64,000 bases of DNA from Chrysomallon squamiferum (GCA_012295275.1 CM022672.1:8583034-8647033); one strand, 5' to 3'; positions 23,247 to 47,468 are shown, counted from the stretch's first letter. Numbers and translations are program-made. The notes: generated from the letters alone by a model not told the origin.

Positions 23247-24662
23247 TCCCATTTGTCGAATTCCAAATTAGTCAAAATAACTCGTCTACCGAAATATCTG
23301 ATTGCCTGTGTATGTAATGAACATGGCCTCTTCATAGTTTTTCATAGTTCCTCCATGGCCTTTTGTGAATACAACTCTGTTTATATAAACTTTTATTAGA
23401 GACGGACAATGGTTTATTTATAAATACATGTTCTCCATGGCCTCTTGAGTATATAAGAAGATGTTTTTTCTAGAATGGTTCGTTTACGCAAGCTAGAATT
23501 TGTGCAGTCAAATTGTCGAAAACAACAAGTTTTGTTAGATGATTGATTATACGTACAGTTGTATGTAGTTATTGAAGAAACCACATATTGGAGATGCACC
23601 AATCGACCCTGTGTCGGCAAGATCACCACAGTTGGTGGTTTTGGGTTATGACCATGCTCCGAATAATGAAACTACCGTCAAGTTCGTTAGTAATATGAGA
23701 ATTAGAGCACGATCCGAAACAACACCTATGCAATAGATCTTCAAGAGTTTCATGTACCGATAGCGACGAACCATGATGCCTACTCTCCCACAGACACTCC
23801 AAGATGTCGATGGTACGTTTACCTGCTGTCCACAGCTCTGGAACCAATTCTAGATGCCTGTAAAGATGACTAGACGTACCGACTAGTGTATGTCTTCCTT
23901 CCAGATCGGCAGACACCACCTACGTCTGTCTCAGAACCTGAAAACCCACGTTCTGCGTTTGTTCAATCGAGTATTAGATCCAGGTTGTGTACAGACAGAC
24001 TTTGAAATGGCAGCTATCCGCGCATACGTCAAAGGCTGCATGTTTCACTACATCAGGCCATTTGCCGTAAGACCCAACAGACAGGCCTACCCGAATAGTA
24101 CAAGAACGACGATGCCGTGAAAACCTGAGAGAGAAGAGCTGCCGGTTTAACACTACTTCCGATGTGTTTGGATGCTAATTAGAACCACTGCAGCACTACA
24201 CAGAGTTGAATTCGACGATTACGTGGTGACAACGAGGGTGGACGATGACGCAAGATTTCCTATTCGCATGTGAAATCACTTCACCACTGCTGGCCCAAGA
24301 ACGAACAACAATCTCGGTTTCCATTCGCGAGACGTGCTGCTTCTTCGTCGACATCCACACATTTACAGATTTGTTGACTTGATGAAAGGGTTAGAGAAAT
24401 GAGAAAGAGCGAAGTGGCGGTAGTTGAATTCTGCAGATGCACCACCACCGAGGAAGAGACCTTATCGAGAATTCAACAATAGAGTCAGTCATCTCAGTGA
24501 CAGAAACAAGACACCACTACCTGGATGCCATTGGTCACCCCATGAAGCTGCAGTGATATCTTCTTTTTAACTTATTTTCAGTAATTCACTACATCGAGAC
24601 CACTGAACAATATTTATTGTTATTTTAGCAATTCGACCACTTGGAAATTCGACCAATTGGAG
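23247..24662 (+). mobile_element. Degenerate FLYWCH-MULE (Mutator-like) DNA transposon
   Basis: Plus-strand remains appear in order. A FLYWCH-like domain at about 23,515-23,635 (KQQVLLDD, then TYWRCTNRPCVGKIT). MULE transposase motifs follow: DVDGTFTCCPQLWNQF near 23,807-23,854, VYVFLPDRQT near 23,886-23,915, and VQTDFEMAAIRAYVKGCMFH near 23,987-24,046. Then comes a (T/G)RTNNNLGFHSRD-like block near 24,295-24,340 and HPHIYRFVDLMKGLEK near 24,355-24,402. The frame is broken by several stops and shifts. Diverged inverted ends containing (A/T)TTGTCGAATT(T)CCAA lie at about 23,247-23,275 and 24,632-24,662. Non-functional. Confidence 0.75.
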
Positions 24663-24834
24663 AAAGCCTTTGAAACAAGTTTATTATATTTGCCCATGGA
24701 TTTTCGTTTTCAATTTTGTTTTCCATTTAAATATAATGTAGATTGACAAACGTTTTGAAACAGCTATTAGTTACAATATTCTCGTTCATTTTGTTTGGTT
24801 TTAGTTTGCTGTTCTTGTCCTGTGTACATCTTGT

Positions 24835-25258
24835 TCTGTGTACAAACTGAAAACCTGCAAGAATTACGTCATGTCTGACCACTCCACCAATCCTTTCAAA
24901 CAATGTCAAAACCTTTTTACCAATAAACAGTACAGACCTAAACACAACCACGACGTCACAAGAAATGATATAGAAGATGACAAGCCGTAAACTAATGATT
25001 AAAAAATATACTCACACAGTCTGATACAAGGTTAGATATGTATCAATGTAACTGAAAACCTGCAACAATTACGTCATGTCTGACCACTCTACCAATCCTT
25101 TCAAACAAATTATCACACAGTGTCAAAACCTTTTTACCTAAAAAACAGAGTTGAGACCTCAACACAACCACGATGTCACAAGAAATGGTATTGAAGCTGA
25201 CAAGCTGTAAACTAATGACTTAACAAAGATACACACACAGACTGATACAAGGTTAGAT
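24835..25258. repeat. About 210-bp direct tandem repeat
   Basis: Two copies (about 24,840-25,035 and 25,050-25,258) share ATTACGTCATGTCTGACCAC, AACCTTTTTACC and CACAACCACGA.GTCACAAGAAA. They lie just downstream of MIB-like gene 2. One related copy is present at 44.5-44.7 kb. Confidence 0.85.
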
Positions 25259-25259
25259 G

Positions 25260-25265
25260 TTTATT
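25260..25265 (-). terminator. AATAAA polyadenylation signal, MIB-like gene 2
   Basis: AATAAA on the minus strand about 62 bases past the stop codon of MIB-like gene 2. Confidence 0.55.
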
Positions 25266-25326
25266 ACATTAAGAACACAGGTGTTAGAAATAAAGAATAA
25301 ACAAAAGTATGTCTTCTCTTCTGTTC

Positions 25327-36266
<10,940 letters not shown>

Positions 36267-36609
36267 GTTTTCTGATTAAGACTAAAATACAAAAACTTTA
36301 TTTGCTATAGACTGACTTTGTAATTTTTAATAGGACACAAATAAGTAAATAAAGTACTCAGATATATACTGAGTACTTATCTGATTAAGAATTATATAGA
36401 TATACCTAAATTTGTAACTTTTTATTAAGACATAAATAAATATAATAAACAAGATTTAATGCATTTTATGTCAGAAATGTTTAAATGTCTAAATTTTATA
36501 TGAGACATATTTCCCTTTCTTCTGAAAGTGATCAGCAAGGAAACTGAAACCTAGCTACACGTCACTGGACATTTTTTTGTAACATTGGTAAAATAATTAT
36601 GTTATTACT

Positions 36610-36748
36610 TTAGTACTACTACTATCATTACTACTACTACTACTATTATTATTACTACTACTACTACTACTACTATTACAACTACTATTACTACTACTAC
36701 TACAACTACTATTACTACTACCGCTACCACTACTGCTACTACTACTCA
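36610..36748. repeat. (TAC)n array upstream of gene 2
   Basis: ACT/TAC trinucleotide array. It corresponds to 54,680-54,800 upstream of gene 3 and resembles the array in the lectin gene intron. Confidence 0.9.
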
Positions 36749-36824
36749 CAAAGTCCGGTTTTACTACATGTAGCATGAATACACTAATCTGATACTAAGT
36801 CAAACGCTAATCTGAGACGGATTG

Positions 36825-36933
36825 TGGACAAAATGAATTTGTATTTTATTTTTTTAATTTTTTTATTTTTTCAGATTTCAAAATGAGGACGTGCTATCAG
36901 AATCCAGGCTTCACATTTTACAAGAGAGAGGAC
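36825..36933 (+). pseudogene. Fragment of C-type lectin exon 2
   Basis: Intron end, TTTTTCAG acceptor and the first 59 bases of the exon (RTCYQNPGFTFYKRED) match 61,130-61,240 of the lectin gene. The exon then breaks off into TAC repeats. It records a lost or transposed lectin copy upstream of MIB-like gene 2. Confidence 0.8.
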
Positions 36934-36939
36934 TGTCCC

Positions 36940-37218
36940 AACTACTGTTACCACTATTACAACTACTACACTATTACTGATCCTATTGCTAATACTGATA
37001 CTACTACTATTATTACTACTACTTCTATTTCAACTATTACTACTGTTACAGCTATCACTTCTGCTATTACTACTACTACTACTGTTTCTATTACTACTAC
37101 TACTACTACTACTATTACTACAAAAACTGCTACTACTACCATTACTAATACTACTATTCGTACTTTTATTATTACTACCACGACTGCTGCTACCTCTATT
37201 ATTACTGTTGATATACAG
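36940..37218. repeat. (TAC/TAT)n array
   Basis: Imperfect trinucleotide array joined to the lectin exon fragment. From 37,220 to 37,860 the sequence is AT-rich and I see no gene. Confidence 0.9.
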
Positions 37219-37859
37219 TAAATAGCATGGACCAATAGGAACTATAATTCAAACAATTGCTCCAATATAATAGGCATAGACTTCGCCTGAATGTTCTTTT
37301 CTGATGGGTTCTGACACGTGAAACACAACCTGCTAGAAAAGTTAATTAATTAATATGCTAGAACATTATTATTTTAGTTTATTGTGCACGCATTTGCTCA
37401 AAAATAATCCAGTTTGAAAGGTTTGATCAAAGCAAAAATGCAGTTAGGAGAGGTGTTCTACATCACGATTTTGTAATATGAAAAAAGACCGATACCTTTA
37501 TTAGTGTAAGTCATAACAAAATACGGAAAATGGAAATTTGGAAGTTTAAAACCCGATTTGACGGTTTCCGAGCGTACACGGAAATTTCCAATCGAAATTC
37601 AAGATGGCCGATCAGTGTTTACCAACTCATAAACTATATTACTTCATAACGCAACCAATTCTACAAAAATTAGTACACATAATTTGTTAAAATATGTCAT
37701 ATAATCTACAGATATCTATTATTGAGTAGAAATTGTTGCAAACATCGAAACATTTTTGTTTTCTTTTTTTTCCAGTAACTTGTACTATATATATATATAT
37801 TTTTTTTTTTTTTCAAATATTATTACATCGTCAGAAAAAAGAAAAAAAAAAGAAAAATG

Positions 37860-39670
37860 ACATTAAAACTTTTGTAATTAGATAAATAACGTGATTTCTT
37901 AACTTATTATTTTGATTCAGACATTTAGAGAGATTTAAAAATAATTAAAGTTGAGATATTTTAGCTAACATGAAAGAAATAAAATTTAGTTCAGAAACGT
38001 TTTATCTGAAATGTTGTTTGCGTCCTTGGTAACAAACACTTATGATGTCTTAGGACACTAGGAGAGAAATTAAACACTTCTACACAAAACACGTTTGTAA
38101 ATAAAGTTTTAAATCTAATACATATCTGTACTTACCTGTATAAAATTAACAGATTTTCTCAATAAAATATATTTCCAAAACTTTTGAGGAAATTGAAACT
38201 GAATCTGTAATAAATATATAACTTGGAAAAACCCGTCCATACGTTCTAAATTTAGTTACCTCACCATGGCCGGAAGCAAGCTAACAGTTGTTTATTTTTA
38301 TGATTATCTTACCAGATTCAAGTGAATAAATGTTTAGTTACTGCTCTGAAGAAATATCACTGTTATTCAATTACCACGATACAATTAGAAGCATGCAAGA
38401 GAAATAAATAAACATAAATAAGTAAATAAATAATAAAGATCAGTAGATAAATCAATAAAAACTGACGCGAAATATAAACGAAAAGAAGGAAAAATTATTT
38501 AAAGAAATAATTTTCATCGGACGTTTTCATTTAAAACATGAATCAAATTTGATTTCACCAGATGAGTGGAAGCGGATAAACGCGGACAGCTACTTACCAG
38601 TGAGAAACAATTGTTTGATTCGTCGTGTTCTATACACACCAACCCGCGCGTACCCACGCACACGCAGATACACACAATACACACACTCCCGCACACAAAC
38701 ACACATAGACAAAATATTTTTTTTACTTATAAATTTAAAATACTATTAAAATATTTCATGATTTTATTCATCAAAGGCAGGAGTAATTTTAGTGTCGTGT
38801 GAATTATTCGGCGAGTCAAAGTTAATGTATTTTATATTTTCTGTACCTATGGTGAACAGTCCCCCAGGAACACATTTTTCAAGTATGAGTTCCCGTATTA
38901 GCCACACGGAGGTGGGGGTATCATCACTCACCAGGTGACTCCTTGTCGCTGCGTTTAAGGTACATTATTTATTTATTTTCTGTCCTTGTTTATTTACTGT
39001 TTTTTTTTCTTTCCTTGCATGAACTGTTTTTCAGGAAATAAAATGTATTTAATTTTATTTTATTTATTTTTAATTTTATTTATTTTTTTGTTTTATTTTT
39101 CTTTTTTATTATTTTTTATTATTTTTATTTTTTTATTATCTATTTTATTATTATTATATATCACTTTATTTTTTTTTTTCTCTTTTGTTTTTATTTTTTT
39201 TTTTTTTTTTTTTTATTTTATTCATTTGATGTTCTATTCTACATTCTGTTTATTATTAATGGTTAGGAATAATTATTGGGTAGCTATTTTATTTTTAACA
39301 TTATTTTATTTTATTATTATTATATTTTTATTATTAATTTTTAATTTTATGGCCACAGCATACGACATTCAATATAAAATAATTGTATCAATTTATTAAA
39401 CTATAAATTCATAATTAAACTTTTTTTTTTAAACATTTTTAAATTAAAAATAGAGAAAAATATATAAGAAAAAAAATGTAAAGAACTGTATTTAAAATAT
39501 TTCCCGTTGACAGTTTAAAATGTGACTGTTTTATTACTGTACATATTAAATATACTACGTACGAACGAAATGATGCTTATTTTGAAGATACGATGGGATA
39601 TAATGCGACGCGAAATACAAAAATTAATATTTATGTGTCTGTTTCGTATATGCAAATAAACTGTATCTTA
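37860..39670. repeat. Intergenic unit, copy A
   Basis: A unit of about 1.8 kb, nearly identical to 39,871-41,770 (B) and 54,850-56,880 (C). On the minus strand all copies keep splice-like sites: CACCATAG|GTACAG (38,848), TCTCACTG|GTAAGTAGC (38,599) and TATACAG|GTAAGTACAG (38,137). Between them open segments run, including SVWLIRELILEKCVPGG, EHDESNNCFSL and FPQKFWKYILLRKSVNF. This may be a short duplicated gene of unknown function, or a non-coding repeat. The right end runs into the assembly gap. Confidence 0.5.
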
Positions 39671-39870
39671 NNNNNNNNNNNNNNNNNNNNNNNNNNNNNN
39701 NNNNNNNNNNNNNNNNNNNNNNNNNNNNNNNNNNNNNNNNNNNNNNNNNNNNNNNNNNNNNNNNNNNNNNNNNNNNNNNNNNNNNNNNNNNNNNNNNNNN
39801 NNNNNNNNNNNNNNNNNNNNNNNNNNNNNNNNNNNNNNNNNNNNNNNNNNNNNNNNNNNNNNNNNNNNNN
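39671..39870. other. Assembly gap, 200 N
   Basis: Exactly 200 N, a typical placeholder size. It lies between two nearly identical unit copies. Confidence 1.
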
Positions 39871-41770
39871 CACAAAACACGTTTGTAAATAAAGTTTTAA
39901 ATCTAATACTTATCTGTACTTACCTGTATAAAATTAACAGATTTTCTCAACAAAATATATTTCCAAAACTTTTGAGGAAATTGAAACTGAATCTCTAATC
40001 TATATATAACTTGGAAAAACCCGTCCATACGTTTTAAATTTAGTTAGCCATGGCTGGAAGCAAGTTAACAGTTGTTTTGTTTTATGATTATCTTACCAGA
40101 TTCAAGTGAATAAATGTTTAGTTACTGCTCTGAAGAAATATCACTGTTATTCAATTACCACGATACAATTAGAACCATGCAAGAGAAATAAATAAACATA
40201 AATAAGTAAATAAATAATAAAGATCAGTAGATAAATCAATAAAAACTGACGCGAAATATAAACGAAAAGAAGGAAAAATTATTTAAAGAAATAATTTTCA
40301 TCGGACATTTTCATTTAAAACTTGAATCAAATTTGATTTCACTAGATGAGTGGAAGCGGATAAACGCGGACAGCTACTTACCAGTGAGAAACAATTGTTT
40401 GATTCGTCGTGTTCTATACACACCAACCCGCGCGTACCCACGCACACGCAGATACACACAATACACACACTCCCACACACACACACACATAGACAAAATA
40501 TTTTTTTTACTTATAAATTTAAAATACTATAAAATATTTCATGATTTTATTCATCAAAGGCAGGAGTAATTTTAGTGTCGTGTGAATTATTCGGCGAGTC
40601 AAATTTAATGTATTTTATATTTTCTGTACCTATGGTGAACAGTCCCCCAGGAACACATTTTTCAAGTATGAGTTCCCGTATTAGCCACACGGAGGTGGGG
40701 GTATCATCACTCACCAGGTGACTCCTTGTCGCTGCGTTTAAGGTACATTATTTATTTATTTTCTGTCCTTGTTTATTTTCTGTTTTTTTCTTTCCTTGCA
40801 TGAATTGTTTCTTCAGGAAATAAAATTTATTTAATTTAATTTTATTTATTTGTTAATTATTTATTTTTTTACTTTATTTTACTTTATTATTATTTTTTAT
40901 TATCCTTTTTATTATTATTATTATATATCACTTTATTTTGTTTTCTCTTAATGCACTTTATTTTTATTTTATTTTATTTTATTTTATTTTTTTTTTTTTT
41001 TTTTTTTTTTATTTTATTCATTTGATGTTCTATTCTACATTCTGTTTATTATTAATGGTTAGGAATAATTATTGGGTAGCTATTTTATTTTTAACATTAT
41101 TTTATTTTATTATTATTATATTTTTATTATTAATTTTTAATTTTATGGCGACAGCATACGACATTCCAATATAAAATAATTGTATCAATTTATTAAACTA
41201 TAAATTCATAATTTAACTTTTTTTTTTAAACATTTTTAAATTAAAAATAGAGAAAAATATATAAGAACAAAAAATGTAAAGAACTGTATTTAAAATATTT
41301 CCCGTTGACAGTTTAAAATGTGACTGTTTTATTACTGTACATATTAAATATACTACGTACGAACGAAACGATGCTTATTTTGAAGATGGAGGGAGTACGT
41401 CGGGATATATGCGCCTCGAAATACAAAAATTAATATTTATGTGTCTGTTTCGTATATGCAAATAAACTGTATCTTATTGCTAGAGATGTGACAGGATAAA
41501 ACAAGATGCTGAATTCAAATAGCAATATGTGTGAGTCCGTTATAAACTTTTTTTTAATGAAGTTTTGTGTTATTGTTATACAGATTAGATTTATCATATA
41601 TGAACGAAATGATATTTATTTTGAAACCAGAGAACGTAACTGTGTACTTAGCATCTAGCGAAAGGGAAGGAAAAAAAAGAGAAAAGAAATGAAATTAAAG
41701 ACCCTGACCTGAATACCTAAATCAAACCTCCTCCTCCACTGCCACCTCGATGTTATTTCTACAAGTAATA
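39871..41770. repeat. Intergenic unit, copy B
   Basis: Starts at the position equivalent to 38,083 of copy A and extends past A's end. It includes the same splice-like minus-strand sites and the conserved segment 40,630-40,740. It runs directly into R1 copy 2, so the whole could be one minus-strand transcription unit with R1 as its 5' end. Function unknown. Confidence 0.5.
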
Positions 41771-41774
41771 AATT

Positions 41775-42150
41775 CATACTTTGATAAAAAGCATCCTGAA
41801 TGCCAAGTTTGTGAAAAATATTTCCGATCAGGAACCTTAATTGCACTAATATCTTTAAAACTTGTTTGAATATCGAGCCAAAAACCTGAAAACAAGAAGA
41901 AAAAAAAGTAATTAGTTATCCTGTACTCACTGGATTTCCAAGAATTAATGAAATAAATCCACAAAACCCGAGATTAACTAAAATTCAAAATAATCCAAAT
42001 GCTGTCATCTACCATTTTAATTATCGGAGTCACGTCATGCTTTTGTTGACGTCGTTTTTATACCAAGACAGCGGACGTCGCTGAAATCAGCAACAACCGC
42101 GCCAATATAAAAGTAACATCAATGCTGTGTTTCTTATTCCCAGTAATTAG
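41775..42150. repeat. R1 repeat, copy 2
   Basis: Same order as copy 1: exon-like minus-strand parts, a donor-like GTGAGTACAG, GACGTC motifs and TATAAAAG (42,106-42,113). The minus-strand segment after the intron is open here (LRFLIGNIFHKLGIQDAFYQ). Confidence 0.55.
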
Positions 42151-42194
42151 TAACACTAATTAATAACAATAATTAATAATTAATAACACTAATT

Positions 42195-42800
42195 TCTATA
42201 CTGGTGGAGACGTATTTTATCTAGAACAGTATCATTAGTTCGTTTAGGTATATTTAACACTGAACTGTAAGAACAGTGGTAGATGTATTTTGTTTAATTT
42301 GACGAGACGTCTTGCCATTTCTTAGTCATAACGACAGGGTATGATGTGGACATCTAAACAAGCCAGTTGTTGCAGATTACAATATAAAGAACTGAATTCA
42401 GTTGTTAGACAGCCGTATCTGAAGATATTTCCTGTAATTCTCTAGATGTTTTTATAAATTTCACTTCAGTTGTTTTACTGTTTTACTTTCTGTTAATTTG
42501 CTAAATGTTGCTGCACTGTTTATAAATAAGATCCTGAATAAAGTCTTCTTAAGAAAACACAAATAACAAATTTGTTTTGAAATTGAATAATGGAAAAGAA
42601 TAAAATATATTTTAACCTTGAAGATAAATAATTAAATAATAATGACAAAGAAAATTATCATGGAAATAAAACAAGTATGAGAGTGCTTCAACCTGTAAAT
42701 ATAGTGTGTATGCAGTGTTTTCCATACATTGATAAACAAAAGTGTCTTTGGAACAAATCTAGAGAAACAGCATTACCAACAGTGTCGCACACTCATATAT
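42195..42800. repeat. Duplicated block, partner of 62,620-63,190
   Basis: Shares AGTAAGAACAGTGGTAGAT-like, CTTCAGTTGTTTTACTGTTT and GATAAACAAAAGTG.CTTTG with the right end of the window. It follows R1 directly here, whereas at the right end the lectin gene lies in between. Confidence 0.7.
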
Positions 42801-43150
42801 ACACCAGTCAGCTGTTATATGTAAAAAGACAGGTAGGTTAAAACATCTGACTCATGTATGTAAAGCTGAATATCAAGTCTCATTCAACAATGCCTCTTAA
42901 AATACAAAAATAAATACTTTAAAAAAATTAACAAATTAAATTTAAGTTCTCTTTTGTTATAGTACGAAAAACAAAACGAACAGTGATGTTCTATTTGATA
43001 CTGATAGAAAACAAATGTTGCATCCATCAAAATTTTGATACAGACACGAAATAACCTGTTATAAATAGAGAAAAAGAGACACTGAATATTTACCTTGGTC
43101 GGGTCCAGAAAAGCCAGATTACAGCCATTATGATGAGGGATTGTCTCCAA
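42800..43150 (-). pseudogene. Truncated MIB-like intron and ankyrin exon 13
   Basis: Matches the 26,605-26,930 region of gene 2. Only the last part of the exon remains (NLAFLDPTK before the donor); its start is lost and codons have changed. A further dead MIB-like fragment. Confidence 0.7.
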
Positions 43151-43174
43151 TTAGTAATATAGTAATATCATCGG

Positions 43175-44785
43175 GATCACAGTTTCATTAGATGAAACAT
43201 TCGGCAATATAATCAGGAGAAATCCACTCTCAATGTGATCTTCCCGATGCTCATTCTGATCGTTTTAAAATCTCCCAGCTGATAATTAAAGACTAATTCT
43301 AAGAAAATCAAGACAAACATCTTTTTACATTTCTTTAATTTTATTATTATTTTGTTTTTATTTCTAAAGTAAGCCACATCGACACAGTTTAAAACAGGGT
43401 AAAAACAAGAAATGAAACTGAAAATAACAGAATAATGTAATAATATTAAAAATTGGTGGCTAGTAACCACTAATTATTAGTAAATACTGATATCTTGTAA
43501 CCACTAATTATTAGTAAAGACTAATATCGAGTAACAATTAATTATTAGTAAAGATTGATATCCAGTAAGAAATAATTATCTATAAAGATTGATATCTAGT
43601 AACAATTATTTGTTAGTAAAGTCTGATATTCAATGTATATTATAAAAAAATTCGAGTTAAAACATTGGATACATTTATAGGTATATATATCTTTAATTAA
43701 GGCAAACAACAGTATAATAATAAAAATTACACAAATGAAAAATCATAAATATTATATTTATACAGTTGTAAATAAACTTAGAATTTATCTCCAGGTGCTA
43801 ATATTATATTGTAACGTGTAAACTATTAAAGAGACTTGAATAGTTAGAACATATATAACGATTACTAAAAAAAATGACCTTTAGAGTTTATAAAAGGTTT
43901 AAATAAAGTGATAAAAACAAAAAAATAAAAAATATTTTTTGTTTTCGTTCCTTCTTCTGATTTATTAATTAATTTATTTGTTTCTTTATTAATTTTTAAA
44001 CTCTGTTTCTGAACATAAAGCAAGCACATACGAGTGACCAGTAAATATACATCTTGTATACATTTATACGTCAATATTTAAACCAACAGGAACAAAAAGA
44101 AACACACCATATCTAGATTACATAATCACGACTGGGATACTTTTCTGTGTGATAATCAAAGAGGAGACAAGTCATAAATATTATTTATGTGTTTTGGCCG
44201 GCATGAAAAGACGATGAACATGGCCTCTTCATAGCTTTTCATAGTTTCTGCATGGCCATTTGTGAATAAAACTTTGTAAAACTTTCATTACAGACGGATA
44301 ATAGTTTATTTACGAATATACGTTCTCTATGCCCTATTGAGATGTTTTTGAGAAACAAAAAATCGTGCTTACCATTCCGAGAATGGCTGGTTTACGCAAG
44401 GACTGATCTGTCGAAAACAAGTTTTGTTAGACGGGTATACCTACATACTAGAGATGCACCAATCGACCTTGTGTCAGCACAGTTGATGGTGTTGTTAGAA
44501 ACAGTTACGTTTTATCTGATCCCTCCACCTGTTTCGTCAAACAAATTATCACACAATCTCAAAACCTTATATCATTAGACACTTCAGACATCAGCACAAC
44601 TACGACGTCACAAGAAATGGTACTGAAGCTGACAAGTCGTTTTTAACAATGAAAACTTAAAAAACATACACACCTACACAACCACGATAAAAGGGTATAG
44701 ATGTTTAAACTACATTAAGAAAAGATACACAGGTGTTTGAAAACAAAGAAATAAAGAATAAACAAAAGTATGTCTTTTCTTCTGT
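43175..44785. repeat. Collapsed duplicate of 20,762-25,330
   Basis: Joins the sulfotransferase 3' flank copy (43,180) directly to the 21,855 region, then the TTAGTAAA minisatellite (43,445-43,635). It follows the source to about 22,875, jumps to about 23,318, and keeps a FLYWCH-like remnant of the MULE (near 44,405-44,475, KQVLLDGYTY in one frame) before joining the sequence just 3' of gene 2. The transposase core and both MULE ends are deleted. Confidence 0.75.
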
Positions 44786-45729
44786 ATTCAGACGTGAGCT
44801 CCACAGAGTGGACAAGTAGTCACGTTGGCGGCACACTATGCACACATCATCTTGTGAGGGAAATCACAATGTCAAGAACTGGAAAAATCAGAGAAATATT
44901 ACTTTATGAAAAGTTGAGACAAACTGGAAATGAAGATAACAGACTAACACTTTCTGTAACAAGTAGTTTCAATTTTTCTTACACCACATTCATCCACCTG
45001 ATTTTCAAATCACAATGTCTCAAAAATAATAAAAATGTTACTAATAATAACAAATCTGGAAATAATAATAATAATAATTTCTGTAATAATAAATTCATTT
45101 CCCCTTTGCTAGAAAATAATAATCTCGACACAATTCTTCAAAATTCTCGACAGTTTCGTTAGTGCACACATCAAACGGCGTTTTTCCGTCTTCATTTTTC
45201 AGATCGACGTCTGCTCCTCTTTCTATCAGGAACTTTGCCACCTCAACACGATTATGTGTGGGCCCCCAGTGTTCTTTACTCAATTTCTTATAAAATAAAA
45301 AAAAAAATTATTCTATTTTTTTTTTTTTTTTTTTTCGATCAAAAAATTTTATACTTGAACTTGTAATAAAAGTTTCCAAAGATAAACAGTGAGAGAAAAG
45401 CTGACAAAGAATTAGAGAAACGCACCTGTTGATACTTCCCCATCACTATGTGTAAAGGTGTGTCTTGGTTGGAGTCACCCACGTTAATTTCTGCACCTGA
45501 GAATTTAAAAAAAAAAAAAAAAAAAAAAAACAACAACATTTGATTAAAAATCAGATTTATGAAAATGAAAATGGAGGCTAAAATGAAAAAATACATTTGA
45601 AATCGCATCCATGTATTTCTGTAAAACCTCAAAAACAATTAAGTAATTTTCACCCAGAAAATTAAAATAGTTTTTAAATATGTTTTATAAAATAATAATA
45701 TGTTTATAAATAATAAAGACTGAAAAATT

Positions 45730-45778
45730 AGATACATAGATAGATAGATAGACAGACAGATAGATAGATAGATATACA
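45730..45778. repeat. (TAGA)n microsatellite
   Basis: TAGA/CAGA tetranucleotide run in gene 3, not present at this point in gene 2. Confidence 0.9.
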
Positions 45779-45956
45779 TATGGATATAAAACATGAAAAT
45801 ATTTTTTTTGTGAACACACAGGAAGAACTGTGTAGACATTTTGCTAAAAATAGATTTTCTTAAATCTAATTTTGACTTGCACTGTACATTTGGCCATATT
45901 TTAATATTTAATTAACCTTTCTGAGTGGGATAAAATATAACAATTGTGTATATAAC

Positions 45957-46025
45957 ATAGATAGATAGATAGATACATACATACATACATACATACATAC
46001 ATACATACATACATACATACATACA

Positions 46026-46061
<36 letters not shown>

Positions 46062-46105
46062 TATATATACATACATACATACACATACATACATACATAG
46101 ATACA
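45957..46105. repeat. (TAGA)n(ATAC)n(TA)n array
   Basis: About 150 bases of tetranucleotide repeat in gene 3. Tyr/Met/Val/Cys open frames here are repeat artefacts. Confidence 0.95.
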
Positions 46106-47423
46106 TAAAAGTATACCTAAATAGATTTAATTTTAAAATTTTTGTTTCTGAACAAAACATCATATTTAAATAGTTTTTGTCTCTCCGTTTTTCCACATAT
46201 TCCAAATCTGATTTTAATGATGACATAAATACATACATTAGAAAAATGTAAAAGACAAGGGTTAAAATATCATGTGATGTTCTGAATATTTTTCATTTGA
46301 AAATACAAAATAAATAATTTTAAAATTAACAAATCATCATATTTAAGTCCTCCAAAGTATTCTATATAAGAGTTAGAAAAAAAAAGAAAGTGACGTTCTA
46401 TTTAATAAATAAAATGTTGTACTCACCAAAATATTGAAAGAGACACGAAATAACCGGTAATAAATAGAGAAAAAGACACTGGAAATTTACCTTCAGATAT
46501 GAGAAGTTTGGCCGAGTCTAGAAAAGCCCAATTACATGCATGATGAAGCGGGGTTGCGTCCAAGGCGTCGTTTTTCATATTAACATCTGCACCCTAGTAA
46601 AAGCAAATAAACAGCCAGTTTTAAAAATAGCTTCTTATATTCTAAAATAGTCAGTATGTTAAATACTCATAATCTAATTCTTATTGGAACAGAAGTAATT
46701 ACTTATCAGTTTTCTATTCTGCTTTATTATTTTAATTTATTAATCTACATAAAGAAACGCATAATCACATAAAGAAACGCATAATCACTTATTTAAAAAT
46801 ATCGTTTTACTATGATCCTTCGTAAAACAGAAATACATTAAAAAGATATTAATTATCTTCTATGATTATTTAATTTGTTAGGAATTTTCAACTTCTACAG
46901 AAATATCCAATACAAATGACCATTATATTTCGGTGTAAGATATAAAAATTAGTTCTTCGTGTACGCGATAAAAAAAAATATTTATTATGGTAAGATATAA
47001 AAATATTTATTAGGGTAAGATATATGAATTATTTATTAATGTAAGGATATACAAATTATTTGTTGGTGTAAGATATTATAATTACTTATGGGTGTAAGAT
47101 ACCAAAATTGTTTATTAATGTAAAGCTATACATCACCTGACTAATAAGAATCTTCGCCTCCGCTGTGTGGTTGTTTCTTGCTGCTATGTGTAGAGCACTT
47201 TCACCTTCATTTGCTTTCACATTAACAAGATCTCTATTCCTCATCAACATTTTTTTTGTCAGTTGTCCTCTGTCAATTAGAATACGCACTGACATTTTTC
47301 TGTCTCTTTTATTTGAAAAGAAACCTGTATTTTATTATTTAATTTCTTAGAAAGTAAGTCATAATAACTAAACCACTGAAATCGAAAAGTAGTATATCTA
47401 TGTATATCTATCTATCTGCCTAT

Positions 47424-47467
<44 letters not shown>

Positions 47468-47468
47468 A
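47424..47468. repeat. (GT)n microsatellite
   Basis: GT run in gene 3 intron. Gene 2 has only a short GT tract at the same place (27,885-27,900). Confidence 0.95.

Noticed and set aside
23623-23919. Minus-strand 98-residue frame
   Set aside because: The opposite strand carries ordered FLYWCH and MULE motifs.
45901-46238. Tyr-Val-Cys-Met open frames in three overlapping registers
   Set aside because: ATAC tetranucleotide repeat read in different frames.
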